Shown here: in pieces, positions 34,477 through 43,577 of the stretch
Numbering within the stretch: the stretch's first letter is position 1
How the letters are laid out: every line of letters begins with the position of its first letter
Source of the DNA: Sulfolobales archaeon HS-7
GTDB taxonomy: Archaea; Thermoproteota; Thermoprotei_A; Sulfolobales; Sulfolobaceae
Direction of reading: 5' to 3'
Length of the DNA: 64,000 nt
NCBI GenBank assembly: GCA_019704295.1
Contig: AP024596.1
Coordinates: 62,001-126,000, forward strand
Program-made: the position numbers and the translations under genes
Notes under the pieces: model-generated
Told to the model about the DNA's origin: nothing
The model's database searches: none
Seen by the model: only the letters and a program-made list of their open reading frames with translations

Positions 34477-34947
34477 TAATGAGATAGTTTTTCCTTTCCT
34501 GTAATCAGATAATCCAACAAGGAGTTTTTCAGTAAAAGTTCCACTCCTCTACTTCAAAATGTCTGACTGCGGAAAATCTATACATTTAACGCTTTCAACC
34601 TAATGAGGGATTAAGGGGGCAAAAGTCATCTTCCGTGAAGGAGCAGATGGATAGCCCCTTATAGAAGGGTCTTTATACTTCAATATCAAAATTTTCTTGA
34701 CCATAGCTGTAAAGGCTGCTAATAAGCTTATCTAACTCTAAGTTAAGTGTGTGGAGGACCTTTCGATCTGGACTGACATCCCATATACCTCTTCGAATTC
34801 TAAAGATCAACGTATCTCCCTCTACCTCCTTTAGCATTAACCGTGTTCAAAAATGATCTTGAGAAGGAGAAGTTTGGTTCTTTTAAGGTATGAAGATATA
34901 TATTTTAAGGACGTTAACTCTTTTTTAAACTAAGTTCACTATTCAGC
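34477..34947. other. Gene-free stretch with stem-loop repeat copy 3
   Basis: About 470 bases. Repeat copy 3 lies at 34590-34713. The remainder is A+T rich and unassigned, ending with TTTTTTAAAC (34921-34930) as a possible TATA element for the creatininase gene. Confidence 0.5.
34590..34713 (+). repeat. GATAGCCCC stem-loop repeat, copy 3
   Basis: AAGGGG (34613-34618) pairs with CCCCTT (34655-34660). The same bases can pair with the downstream AAGGG (34665-34669) over an ATAG loop. It shares its outer sequence and the TCAAAATTTTCTT tail with copy 2 at 22005-22117. Confidence 0.6.
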
Positions 34948-35631
34948 ATGAAGGCAATTTACCTTACTAAAGACGAAATTAAGAGCATAGCAGTTCTTCC
35001 TATAGGTTCTTTAGAACAGCATGGACCACACCTCCCCATGGGGACTGATACCATAAAATCCCTTTACATAGCTGAGTTAGTGGAGCGTAACTATTCAGGG
35101 GGCATAATGATATTACCGCCGATTTATTACGGCGTCTCTATTGAGCATTCTGGTTTCCCCTACTTAGGGGTTAACTATGACGTATTTATTTCGTATGTTA
35201 AGCAAGTTTTACTCTCCGCTAGAGAGAGTGGAGTAAAGTGCGTAATAGTAATTAACGGTCATGGGGGAAATGTGCCCGCATTAGATATAGTGGCTAGGGA
35301 AATCAACTTTTCACTTCGTAATTTCAGGGTAATAAATTACTACCTTAAGTCAACAATGGAAAGCGATCTTCACGCCGGAACTGAGGAGACGTCAACCATT
35401 CACGTAATCGATCAATCTCTGATCAGAGTGAATGAAATTCCTCAGAGGAGCTACGAAATTCCTAAAGGAATCTTCTCATACATAGGAGTTAGAGAGGCGT
35501 CTCCTGACGGAATTATCGTCCAAGGGAAAATACTGATTGATAGCCAATTGGCAAGAAAGGCAATTGCTCAATGGGTTAAGGATGTAGAGGAATTGGTAGA
35601 GGAGTGTGATAGGTTTTCCAAAAGCTCGTAA
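34948..35631 (+). CDS. Creatininase / MftE-like amidohydrolase
   Basis: A creatininase-fold metal hydrolase, possibly peptidase-like. The metal-binding residues are in LPIGSLEQHGPHLPMGTD (Glu, His, Asp), EHSGFPY, and INGHGGN, followed by a Glu in HAGTEETS. The length, 227, is normal. Family members include creatininase, riboflavin-pathway amidohydrolases and MftE peptidase; neighbours do not decide among them. The MMPL transporter starts 45 bases downstream. Confidence 0.85.
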   Translation: MKAIYLTKDEIKSIAVLPIGSLEQHGPHLPMGTDTIKSLYIAELVERNYSGGIMILPPIYYGVSIEHSGFPYLGVNYDVFISYVKQVLLSARESGVKCVIVINGHGGNVPALDIVAREINFSLRNFRVINYYLKSTMESDLHAGTEETSTIHVIDQSLIRVNEIPQRSYEIPKGIFSYIGVREASPDGIIVQGKILIDSQLARKAIAQWVKDVEELVEECDRFSKSS

Positions 35632-35676
35632 AGCTTTTGAACATGAGCTTTATATCATTTCCACTTATCATCATTA

Positions 35677-38130
35677 ATGAAGTCATTGCTGATTGTCGTA
35701 ATACTTGTCATCTTGCTACTCCCCTTAGCCATTTCCCTAGAAAACACCGTAGTTTACTCTGATTCTCCCTTTCTCTCTAACTCCCTTTCCAGCTTCCGAA
35801 CTGATCTCCTAGTACAGAAGTACTTTCACAGACAGGAATACAGCGATCTATTCATTATAACTAGCGGGAATTCCTCTTATTCGAGTATATGTAACGCTTC
35901 AAAGGTTTTAAGTGGTGCAAAGGTTATTTTCCCCTCACAGGAACAATACAATTTCAGGTCATATCTCCTCACTCAAATCGAGGAAGCATTTAATGGTACA
36001 ATAAACTTCTGTCTAAAGAAGTATACTGAAATCCATGCACTTTACGTAAAGCTACTTAACGAGAAGAACTACGCGATATCGAATCTCTCATTGGATGAGA
36101 AAATACTGAACGTTACTTTCGGAGTCCCCACGGGAAAGGTGAGTTGTAAACCCCTCCTTAGCATTTACCTCAACTTGTCAAAGAGATATGGAGAAGTGAA
36201 GGGAGCTCAGATCGCAGGTAGTGAATTCTTCAATAGTACCCTTCCCCTGCACTTCTCATTCTCAAACTACACTAATCTCTCCCTTATAATGAAATTCATA
36301 CCTTATTCGTATCTTATACCATTAAATTCTCCTGCGGATTTCGCTTCGTATATTTCCTCAAGTTTAGGTACTCCGGTTAATTCAACGTTTATGCAGAACC
36401 CCGCACTTGTTTACACCTTATTTCTCTCTCGCCTGAAAGTAAATCTAAACACGAACAATCTTGTGATTGTCCAGGTACCGAGGAATGAAAGCCTGACCAA
36501 CGTAATAAAATTCATGCACTTAGTGAACGGTACAGTAACTGGGCATTTAGCGATTTACGCAGACTCAGCATACTATACGGAAAAGCAAATAGAGATAATC
36601 GATTTAACTACCGTCGTTCTCGTCGGGATTTTACTTCTCATACTAGTGAGGTCTATATTACCGATACTCGTTCTGGTGGGAACTGCGGGTTTCGGTATAG
36701 AATTAACGCTTGCCCTTCTTCGATTATTGGAGTTCGCAGGATATCAGGTTTACTACATTTCTAGCATAGTGGCAATTCCGATAGTTTTCGGGGTGACTAT
36801 TGACTATTCCCTCCTGATTCTGTACAGATATCTCGAGGGGCTTTCTAAGGGTTATAATTCCCTTAAAGAAGCTTATCAAAGAGGAAGCAAAGCGGTTCTG
36901 GTAAGCGGGGTTTCCGTAATTCTAGGCTTTACAATATTTACTCTATCTCCCTCAAGATTACTATTTAATATTGGTGTAGCCTTAGTTACTGCTGCGTTAA
37001 GCGCCTTGACATCTTCCCTTTTCATATCGAGGGCACTGCTCTCGAATATTAAGGTCGAGTGGTTGAAATTTCCCAGGAAAACGCTACCTTCGCCCGAGGA
37101 CGCGAGGGAGAAATATCTCGAAAAAGCAGCCGAGTTTTCCGTTAAGAGGAAATTCACAATTCTTGGGGTAATGATCTTGACCGGTGTGATCTGTCTCTCA
37201 GTTGTGCTTTTGACTCACACTAACGTTAGTGTAACACAAATCGTGCCCTCAGGCGCTGAGTCAATAGTTGGATTAAATCAACTCTCGAGACTCTACCCAT
37301 ACAGCACGGAACCGATTCTCATTAAGGCTAATCCTAACGTGAGCTATATTACTATTTACGATATATCGAATGAGCTGATCTCAAAGGGAATGCTAGTTTT
37401 TGGCCCCGCATCAATAGGAAATTTGACGATACCTTATCCTACGGCTCTTACTAATTATTATTACTCTCATAACTACACTCTTTTATGCGTATACATTCCC
37501 TATCCGGTTTTCTCAAAGGGGGCTATAACGATAACCGACGCACTAATAAGGAATTTCTCGATGGTAGGAGGTGCTAATGCACAAAGGGTTGACATAGTAA
37601 ATCAGACTACTAACGCTTATTTCTACTTTACGTTACCCGTAACAGTAGTGGCTGTACTAGTTTACGTTGCTTTTGTCCTAAAAACCGTCGTAATACCTCC
37701 ACGTCTAGTAGCGACCATACTTGTAAGCTCGCTCTTCGGGCTTGCAATAGCTGAAGTAATTTTTCCGACATACTGGTTAACGCCTCCTGTAGTGTTCGCT
37801 CTCATGTTCTCCCTCGGAATAGATTACGATATATTTATAGTTCTGAGGATTGCTGAGGAAGAAGGTAATGAAGAGGAGGAGAGAATAATTAATGGGGTTA
37901 AGAAGGCAGGACTAGTAATTACCGCTTCAGGACTAATTCTAGGAGGCGCTTTCCTTTCCCTATTAACCGCAAATATGATCTTCTTGAGGGAAATAGGAGT
38001 TGCAGTAGGTTCGTCAGTATTATTCGACACCTTTGTTGTAAGGACCTATTTCGTCCCCGCTATAATGTCGATATTAAAGAAGTATAACTGGTATCCTAGA
38101 GGACGTTCCCCTCAACAATCCACAAGATAA
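35677..38130 (+). CDS. MMPL/RND superfamily transporter
   Basis: A proton-driven membrane transporter of the MMPL/RND group, 817 residues. An N-terminal helix (about 2-20) is followed by a large outside loop (about 21-305), a block of five to six helices (about 305-460), a second outside loop (about 505-650) and a second helix block. Each block has the GxxxDY proton-relay motif: GVTIDYSLLILYR and SLGIDYDIFIVLR. Many NxS/T sequons in the loops fit a glycosylated surface. Archaeal members may move lipids, hopanoid-like compounds or drugs; the substrate is unknown. Confidence 0.88.
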   Translation: MKSLLIVVILVILLLPLAISLENTVVYSDSPFLSNSLSSFRTDLLVQKYFHRQEYSDLFIITSGNSSYSSICNASKVLSGAKVIFPSQEQYNFRSYLLTQIEEAFNGTINFCLKKYTEIHALYVKLLNEKNYAISNLSLDEKILNVTFGVPTGKVSCKPLLSIYLNLSKRYGEVKGAQIAGSEFFNSTLPLHFSFSNYTNLSLIMKFIPYSYLIPLNSPADFASYISSSLGTPVNSTFMQNPALVYTLFLSRLKVNLNTNNLVIVQVPRNESLTNVIKFMHLVNGTVTGHLAIYADSAYYTEKQIEIIDLTTVVLVGILLLILVRSILPILVLVGTAGFGIELTLALLRLLEFAGYQVYYISSIVAIPIVFGVTIDYSLLILYRYLEGLSKGYNSLKEAYQRGSKAVLVSGVSVILGFTIFTLSPSRLLFNIGVALVTAALSALTSSLFISRALLSNIKVEWLKFPRKTLPSPEDAREKYLEKAAEFSVKRKFTILGVMILTGVICLSVVLLTHTNVSVTQIVPSGAESIVGLNQLSRLYPYSTEPILIKANPNVSYITIYDISNELISKGMLVFGPASIGNLTIPYPTALTNYYYSHNYTLLCVYIPYPVFSKGAITITDALIRNFSMVGGANAQRVDIVNQTTNAYFYFTLPVTVVAVLVYVAFVLKTVVIPPRLVATILVSSLFGLAIAEVIFPTYWLTPPVVFALMFSLGIDYDIFIVLRIAEEEGNEEEERIINGVKKAGLVITASGLILGGAFLSLLTANMIFLREIGVAVGSSVLFDTFVVRTYFVPAIMSILKKYNWYPRGRSPQQSTR

Positions 38131-38160
38131 TAATAAAACCTTCCAAGGGACATTTTGCTT

Positions 38161-38676
38161 ATGAAGGTTCTTTTCATAATAGGAGAGGAATTCGAGGACA
38201 TAGAGGTGCTTTACCCCTTCTACAGGTTAATCGAAGAGGGATTTACTCCGGTCATAGCCTGGAAGCAGGCAAAGTCAAAAGTCGAGGGTAAACATGGCTA
38301 TGCTGTCACATCTGACATAGCGTTTACTGAGGTGAGGCCAGAAGAATACGCTGCACTAGTAATTCCAGGGGGAAGAGGGCCGGAGAGAATAAGGAATTTA
38401 CAGGAGGTAAAGGAGATTACCAGGAAATTCTTCGAACTTAAGAAACCCGTAGCCGCAATATGCCATGGGCCACAGGTTCTCATATCTGCTGGGACTGTAA
38501 AGGGTAGGAAACTAACGGCAGTTAGTTCGATAAAGGACGATGTCATAGCTGCTGGAGGGGAATACGTTGATGATGTTGTAGTCACCGATGAAAACTTAGT
38601 CTCATCAAGGCATCCCGGCGATCTACCTTTCTTTGCCTCTTCGTTAATAAAGCAATTGAAGTCACTCAAACAGTAA
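38161..38676 (+). CDS. DJ-1/PfpI family protein
   Basis: A PfpI/DJ-1 family protein, 171 residues, with roles as a protease or deglycase in the family. The nucleophile Cys101 and His102 lie in AAICHGPQVL, and Glu12 sits in EEFEDIE, forming the usual triad. ATG 38161 is used instead of the TTG six bases earlier, since it leaves the first strand MKVLFII intact. Downstream of the MMPL gene with 30 bases between. Confidence 0.9.
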   Translation: MKVLFIIGEEFEDIEVLYPFYRLIEEGFTPVIAWKQAKSKVEGKHGYAVTSDIAFTEVRPEEYAALVIPGGRGPERIRNLQEVKEITRKFFELKKPVAAICHGPQVLISAGTVKGRKLTAVSSIKDDVIAAGGEYVDDVVVTDENLVSSRHPGDLPFFASSLIKQLKSLKQ

Positions 38677-38724
38677 TCCCCAAAGCTCACGAAGCGTTGA
38701 ATAGTACGTATTCAAATTTGCACT

Positions 38725-39561
38725 TCAACTGGAAGCCTTTATCCCCATCCACTGGCTCAAAAACACTCCGGTTATTGCAATCGCAGAACCTATAGCTTGA
38801 ATTAAAGTGGGTAAAACTCCTAGAATGGCAGCCGTTAACAAATACGCCGTAACGGGGACTAGAAGAGATATGGCTCCAGCGTTAACAGGTCCTATATCCC
38901 TCACTGCGCCAAACCAAAAGATGTATCCGAGAACTTGTGCTGTAGCCGTTACTCCAAGTGCTAGTAGTATGGGTATTGCACCAAAGGTGAAATGGGGAGA
39001 GAAGGCAATGGTAGGTAATACAAGAATTGCGGAAATTATTGCAAGGGACGCGTTCGTCTTTATGAGGGACTCTCCTGAAAGATTCTTCCTAAAGTATACA
39101 GTTCCGAAAGCCCAAAGGATTGCAGCTGATAACGCTATAAGAACCCCCAGATTAGGCCCACTTAACCCTGCAGATATAGTTATTCCAAGAAAGGAAAGGA
39201 GGATTCCGCTAATTTGGAGTCTATTAACCTTGGTCTTGAATACCACTGCGTATATTATTAGAACGAAAATCGGTTGAGAGTAGATTAGGACAGAAGCGAA
39301 AGCTGGGTTCTCCGAGAACATGATGGCTAAATTCAAAAGTAAAACGAAAAACGCCCCATTAAGCGCGGAGTTAACGAAGTCCCTAATCGTCAGTGAAATT
39401 CCTCTTGAGTAAATTGCCAGTATTATGCCTCCTACAGCAAATCTGAAAAAAGTCAATGTAAATGGGGACATGTAAAGTAGCGCTAGCTTAGTAAGGGGGT
39501 AGGAGAGTCCCCAGCAGATCAGAACGCCAAGCATGAAAAGGTATCCGTTGCCCTGTTTCAA
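38725..39561 (-). CDS. EamA/DMT family transporter
   Basis: A ten-helix drug/metabolite transporter of the EamA type: two repeats of five hydrophobic helices, with LCWGLSYPLTKLAL in the first helix and the sixth helix marking the second repeat (ILWAFGTVYFRKNL). The length, 278, is standard. It probably exports an amino acid or other metabolite; direction and substrate cannot be inferred. Convergent with pfpI, divergent from the small membrane protein at 39654. Confidence 0.88.
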   Translation of the reverse strand: MKQGNGYLFMLGVLICWGLSYPLTKLALLYMSPFTLTFFRFAVGGIILAIYSRGISLTIRDFVNSALNGAFFVLLLNLAIMFSENPAFASVLIYSQPIFVLIIYAVVFKTKVNRLQISGILLSFLGITISAGLSGPNLGVLIALSAAILWAFGTVYFRKNLSGESLIKTNASLAIISAILVLPTIAFSPHFTFGAIPILLALGVTATAQVLGYIFWFGAVRDIGPVNAGAISLLVPVTAYLLTAAILGVLPTLIQAIGSAIAITGVFLSQWMGIKASS

Positions 39562-39653
39562 TGCGGAGGTTATTTTTCCCTTAATGTAAATAAACCCATC
39601 TGTTGCAGGTTTTTAAGAAAAAGTCTTTAATCACTCATTCCTCCTTTCATTTG

Positions 39654-40046
39654 ATGTCACAATTCCTTAGAGGCAATTACGATCTCTTTAGATATTATAT
39701 AGTAATATTACTGATTGTTTGGGCAATTCTCCACTTCATTCTAGCGATATCTTACCTGAATTCCTCTCCTGTGCTAGGGGACTTCTTTATTTTTGACTCT
39801 CTTCTTGCCATAATAGCTGCAGTCGTGGTATACCTCGACGTCAGGCTACTTTACATTCCTGTTATAGTTTACAGCTGGATTAACTATTTGCTTTTAGCCG
39901 AGTCTAGGTACTTTCCTGCACCTGTTCTTGGATATCCTCTGAGGGTTATAGGCTCTTTTGCTGTAGCCACGTTTGCAATAGACGTTGCTTTGATCGTACT
40001 AACGTTGCTTATCTGGTTGGCCTCGAGAAGGATAGGTAATGAGTAG
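39654..40046 (+). CDS. Small membrane protein, four helices
   Basis: An unrecognised membrane protein of 130 residues with about four hydrophobic helices (near 14-35, 43-63, 66-83 and 98-123), ending WLASRRIGNE. ATG 39654 is chosen over a TTG at 39603, because a TATA-like GTTTTTAAG (about 39609) then sits roughly 40 bases upstream and because the extra residues are polar. Its end overlaps the next membrane gene by 8 bases, so the pair may form one complex. Confidence 0.6.
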   Translation: MSQFLRGNYDLFRYYIVILLIVWAILHFILAISYLNSSPVLGDFFIFDSLLAIIAAVVVYLDVRLLYIPVIVYSWINYLLLAESRYFPAPVLGYPLRVIGSFAVATFAIDVALIVLTLLIWLASRRIGNE

Positions 40047-41067
40047 GAAACTTCTCCTTCTAACTTTCGCACTGGTTTCGGTTGCACCCCTAACATACGT
40101 AGGAACTGTGACAGGTTTCACGAATGGGCTGTTAGGAGGTCTCCTTTCGCTATCTTACTTTGTAGTGATTTACGTTCTCTTTACCAAGAAGGGATGGAAA
40201 AGTACGGGTTTCTATGGTTACCTTGAGCAAAATAAATTCCTCGCAACTCTTCAGACGTTATCTTGGATCGGAAGTTATTCGTTATATGTTATCTATACGC
40301 CTTATTATATTTCCCTATACGTTCTTGGCTTATCGGGTATGTCGGCTATATTACTCTCCGTGATACTGTATTTCGTATCAGCAGTAATAGTGAAGTCGAA
40401 ATACGCTTACTACTCCTTAATTCCGATAGCTGTAGTTAATGTAATAGGTCTAATTTTTCCTAGAATTTCCTTTTCCACCTCATTACCCACAGTTAACGGG
40501 CTGTTGTCTGCTTCCCTTATACCTGTTTGCATAAACCTGCTACTCTATAACAAAGGGGATAAGACAGACTCATGGGTAGTTCTCCCAGCATTCGTGCTAT
40601 CCTTTATAGGGATAATTATCGCTTCACTATCCCACTATACAGCTCCCGCCTTCTCCTATCTTTTGGGAATATCAAACTTAGGACTCATATTGGCGGAGTT
40701 CATAGCCTTACGCAATCTCATCAGTGGAATTACAGTGAAAGGAGATACATTTTTCAACGTGCTTATCCTTATCGGAGGAGTGGTAACTTTAATTGGTTCG
40801 ATTAATCCCTACGCTTTTTATCAGCTGACTATTGTTCCCTCCCTAACATTACTCTACTTCTCGTTAATTCTGGGTTTCGGATTTCTTGGAACTTTTCGTA
40901 GGGTTTTCCTGTTATCTTTTATACCTGCATTTCTCTTCGGTTACGGTCTGTACTCCGTTATTTCAACGGCATCCGGCATACTTCTGTATGAGAGCCTCTT
41001 CTCAATGCTCATAATTTCAGGCTTATCTGTTTCACTATATCTTATGCAGTCCAAGATGACGGATTAG
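40039..41067 (+). CDS. Hypothetical multi-pass membrane protein
   Basis: Not recognised. 342 residues with around eleven hydrophobic helices and few charged residues, no signature motif. It starts inside the end of the 39654 gene (ATGAGTAG overlap), suggesting translational coupling. The 3' end overlaps the convergent gene 41042-41347 by 26 bases. It could be a transporter or a scaffold protein; the sequence does not decide. Confidence 0.65.
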   Translation: MSRKLLLLTFALVSVAPLTYVGTVTGFTNGLLGGLLSLSYFVVIYVLFTKKGWKSTGFYGYLEQNKFLATLQTLSWIGSYSLYVIYTPYYISLYVLGLSGMSAILLSVILYFVSAVIVKSKYAYYSLIPIAVVNVIGLIFPRISFSTSLPTVNGLLSASLIPVCINLLLYNKGDKTDSWVVLPAFVLSFIGIIIASLSHYTAPAFSYLLGISNLGLILAEFIALRNLISGITVKGDTFFNVLILIGGVVTLIGSINPYAFYQLTIVPSLTLLYFSLILGFGFLGTFRRVFLLSFIPAFLFGYGLYSVISTASGILLYESLFSMLIISGLSVSLYLMQSKMTD

Positions 41068-41347
41068 CTGCCTTTTCCCTTTTCTTATGTCTATTCTTTG
41101 AATCTATTGCTTCAAGAATGAGCCATAGTTCTGACGCGTCGCGTGTCTTCAGAATCTCCCATATCCTCTTAGCCGTCTTATTAAACCCTATCGGGATCAG
41201 GCCGTGGCTGGTAATGAACTTAATCTCGCAAATCTTACCGTATAGGTAAGCTAATTCCACGCTCTTAGGATTACCGTTAAAGATCTCCATCAGTAAATCC
41301 CGCCCTATCACATCTGCTCGTACGAAAATTTCCTTGTGTGTCCTCAT
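41042..41347 (-). CDS. Hypothetical protein, 101 aa
   Basis: Not recognised. A soluble, mixed-charge protein with a core such as SVELAYLYGKICEIKFITSHGLIPIG and a helical middle (AKRIWEILKTRDASELWLILEAI). The C-terminal tail is basic (KNRHKKREKAA). It overlaps the membrane gene tail-to-tail. A real gene is supported by the ATG start followed by well-formed helices, but no family is recalled. Confidence 0.5.
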   Translation of the reverse strand: MRTHKEIFVRADVIGRDLLMEIFNGNPKSVELAYLYGKICEIKFITSHGLIPIGFNKTAKRIWEILKTRDASELWLILEAIDSKNRHKKREKAANPSSWTA

Positions 41348-41702
41348 GTTTAATATAATTGATTAAAATTCCTTATAAGGCGGAGTACGAAGTGTTTTAA
41401 TAGATTTGCCTACTACTCATCTTACCTAGTTATGTTATATAAAGTGAGTGCCTCAGTATTTCCCTGAGGTCCTCTGTTTGATATCTCTAAGTATCTCCTT
41501 TTGGCTCTCCATCAAGTCAATCTCCATAATGTTGTAGATTTTATCACGTGTTCATTACGAATTTAGTTTATTTAGAAAAATAGAATGAATTTGATTGAAT
41601 GTCGTTGTGTGGACTAGGTAGAGATTCGCACTTAACAATTTCTTTTATTTAATTGCAATTTGCAATAATTACAATTCGCAATGGAAGCTGAATCGCCGCA
41701 CC
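41348..41702. other. Gene-free stretch with 135-bp MITE copy
   Basis: About 355 bases. The last 150 bases before the Mrr gene's stop codon are a MITE copy (41551-41685). The rest is A+T rich with no supported gene. Confidence 0.55.
41551..41685 (-). repeat. 135-bp MITE, copy 1
   Basis: Ends in imperfect inverted repeats (TTCATTACGAATT and, reversed, TCCATTGCGAATT). By hand alignment it is ungapped against the reverse complement of 56098-56232, with 20 differences in 135 bases (about 85% identity). The nearest gene is the Mrr-type nuclease, which ends 18 bases away. Confidence 0.8.
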
Positions 41703-42638
41703 CTATAAAGATTCGAAATAATCTTTATCTATTTCCTTCAAAGAGTAACTCTGAATTTCTCTGACACCTACCATATTTTCGATCATTAATGACGCCAATT
41801 GAATACCATCAATGAGAATTATAATGTGGTCAGAATCTTTTTTAGCCGTCTCTATGGCTTCTTTGCTAAATTTTGCCGTAGTTATAAATATCCCCTTTTT
41901 GGCATGTTTAATCGTTAATGCACCTATGAAGTCCCTTATTTCTTTAGCTCCCACAGTTTGGTTTCTATTCCAACGCTTTGCTTGAAGGTATATCTTGTCA
42001 AATCCTAATTTATCTTGTGAAATTTCGCCATCGATTCCTTGGTCATTCGGTTGGCCAAGAACATTTGCCAATTCCTCGAAATTCTTTCCATATCCTAATG
42101 CCAATACTAGGTCTATTATAATTCGTTCAAAATCGGCTGGTTTTACATTCGATAAAACATTTAGTAAATCATTCGCTAATATCTTGTCTCTTTTTTTGAA
42201 AATCTCGGCAATTTCTTCATCGGGAGTAGATTCAGGTTCTTTCATTTCTTTTTGATAATTGGGCTTGTTCCTTCCCTTATTTCGCTTTGTTCCTATGAAC
42301 TCGACAAACGAGGGGAACTTTTCCAAATAAGTATAACGCACTCTCTCCGGAATAATCTTTGCCTCATTTTTCCCCTCATCAGAAATCTTGTACTTCGAAC
42401 GTCCTGTTCTGATTAAAAGGCCAGCCTGAACTAAGTAGGTGATGGCCCAGGATATCCTATCATAAATATACGTTCTCGTACCATTTGGCATTAGGCGATT
42501 CCTCTGCTCTTCATTTAGATTAAATTGCCTTGACATCTCTTCAATGGTTTCAGATAAGTCGTGCTCCTTACCATCACTGGCAAATCTTAATATGGGGGCT
42601 AAAAACTCATCAAATCTTGGTAGATCTATTTCCGTCAT
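41703..42638 (-). CDS. Mrr-type restriction endonuclease family protein
   Basis: A two-domain protein of 311 residues: an N-terminal Mrr-like winged helix (RTYIYDRISWAITYLVQAGLL), a charged linker, and a C-terminal Mrr_cat nuclease with LVLALGYGKNFEELA, the catalytic Asp in DQGIDGEI and the QxK in IYLQAKRWNR. Such proteins cut modified or foreign DNA. The gene is more A+T and Lys/Ile rich than its neighbours and lies between a MITE and a transposase relic, pointing to acquisition by transfer. Confidence 0.85.
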   Translation of the reverse strand: MTEIDLPRFDEFLAPILRFASDGKEHDLSETIEEMSRQFNLNEEQRNRLMPNGTRTYIYDRISWAITYLVQAGLLIRTGRSKYKISDEGKNEAKIIPERVRYTYLEKFPSFVEFIGTKRNKGRNKPNYQKEMKEPESTPDEEIAEIFKKRDKILANDLLNVLSNVKPADFERIIIDLVLALGYGKNFEELANVLGQPNDQGIDGEISQDKLGFDKIYLQAKRWNRNQTVGAKEIRDFIGALTIKHAKKGIFITTAKFSKEAIETAKKDSDHIIILIDGIQLASLMIENMVGVREIQSYSLKEIDKDYFESL

Positions 42639-42722
42639 TCAATCTTCACCTTTGTCTTATCATACGTCTTTGTGGTCTTGGCTTCTTTATTTTCTTTTGT
42701 CTATACCATAACGTAGATTTAT

Positions 42723-43010
42723 TCAGTTTCCAGAAATTCCATTGCTGAGTAATCTACAACGGAACAATTCCTGTAGATCGTAAACGAGAGGCCCTACGCG
42801 CTTCGTCCCTAACACAGTTATGGGGATAAAGAGTCCAGAACCACCTACATCAACATGACAGTCCTTAACGTTCTTAGGCTTAGGTAACTTGGACTTACTC
42901 ACGACTAAACCCTTATACACCACCTCTGTAATAACGTGGTCACTGACGCTAGTGCTTGATTTTCCCCGTGGAAGAAGCCTAAACGGATTGAACATCTTCG
43001 CCAGCCTCAT
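42723..43010 (-). pseudogene. Transposase relic (family not assigned)
   Basis: A 95-codon open frame that reads like part of a transposase: NPFRLLPRGKSSTSV, VVYKGLVVSKSKLPKPKNVK and CHVDVGGSGLFIPITVLG. Similar DNA, broken by stops, is inside the TIR element at 33752-34020. It is far too short to be a full transposase, and I see no intact TIRs around it. I could not assign an IS family from memory. Confidence 0.55.
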
Positions 43011-43353
43011 AGGTCTATCTTATAAAATTCAGCGGTTTATGACCCTCAAGAACGTTGAACTCTAAGCTAAAACCTCGCTAGAAAAGCTCGTTGCTAGCCT
43101 TGATTATCGAAAATCACAAAATTATTTGTGATTATATTTAATAAATTAATTTTATATTATTGTTCTCCTCGTAATTAAACGAATTTGATTCTAGACTAAC
43201 GTGTTTATAATTTTTTACTTTATCTAGTTAATTACATTAATTATACATTGAACATTTTCACGTTTACCACCAGATGAGAAAGTGGATAATAGAATCACCT
43301 TTATAATATATATCTGATAAAGTTTGAGTCGTCAGTGAATAAAATTGTGGACA
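43011..43353. other. A+T-rich promoter region with palindrome
   Basis: About 340 bases of very A+T-rich DNA without a gene. A 22-bp palindrome is at 43112-43133. A TATA-like TTTATAATATAT (about 43300) precedes the small membrane protein at 43354. Confidence 0.55.
43112..43133. promoter_or_regulatory. 22-bp palindrome, possible operator
   Basis: AATCACAAA and TTTGTGATT form a perfect 9-bp inverted repeat around ATTA. It is isolated in A+T-rich DNA about 190 bases before the TATA box of the downstream gene. It could be a binding site for a dimeric regulator or simply a hairpin. Confidence 0.4.
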
Positions 43354-43524
43354 ATGGCATTACTAGGAGGGTTAGTATTAGAACAGTATTGGTACTTATT
43401 CGTAGTTATTGCCCTGATCCCGTTCATTATAGGGATAGTCTTTGGAATTGTATTGCCCGCGTTTCAAGAGAGACGTAGTAAACCTGTGAAGAAACCCCAG
43501 GTTAAGAAGAAAGCCAAAAAGTAA
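43354..43524 (+). CDS. Small single-helix membrane protein, 56 aa
   Basis: An ATG frame of 56 codons: one strong hydrophobic helix (YLFVVIALIPFIIGIVFGIV, about residues 14-33) and a basic, Lys-rich tail (KKPQVKKKAKK). This is a typical small tail-in membrane protein; no family is recalled. It has a plausible TATA box upstream (about 43300) and lies 53 bases before the molybdenum hydroxylase gene. Confidence 0.6.
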   Translation: MALLGGLVLEQYWYLFVVIALIPFIIGIVFGIVLPAFQERRSKPVKKPQVKKKAKK

Positions 43525-43577
43525 TATAGGAAATTTCAACTCTAATTTATAATCCTGACGAACTATCACAGTAGTTA

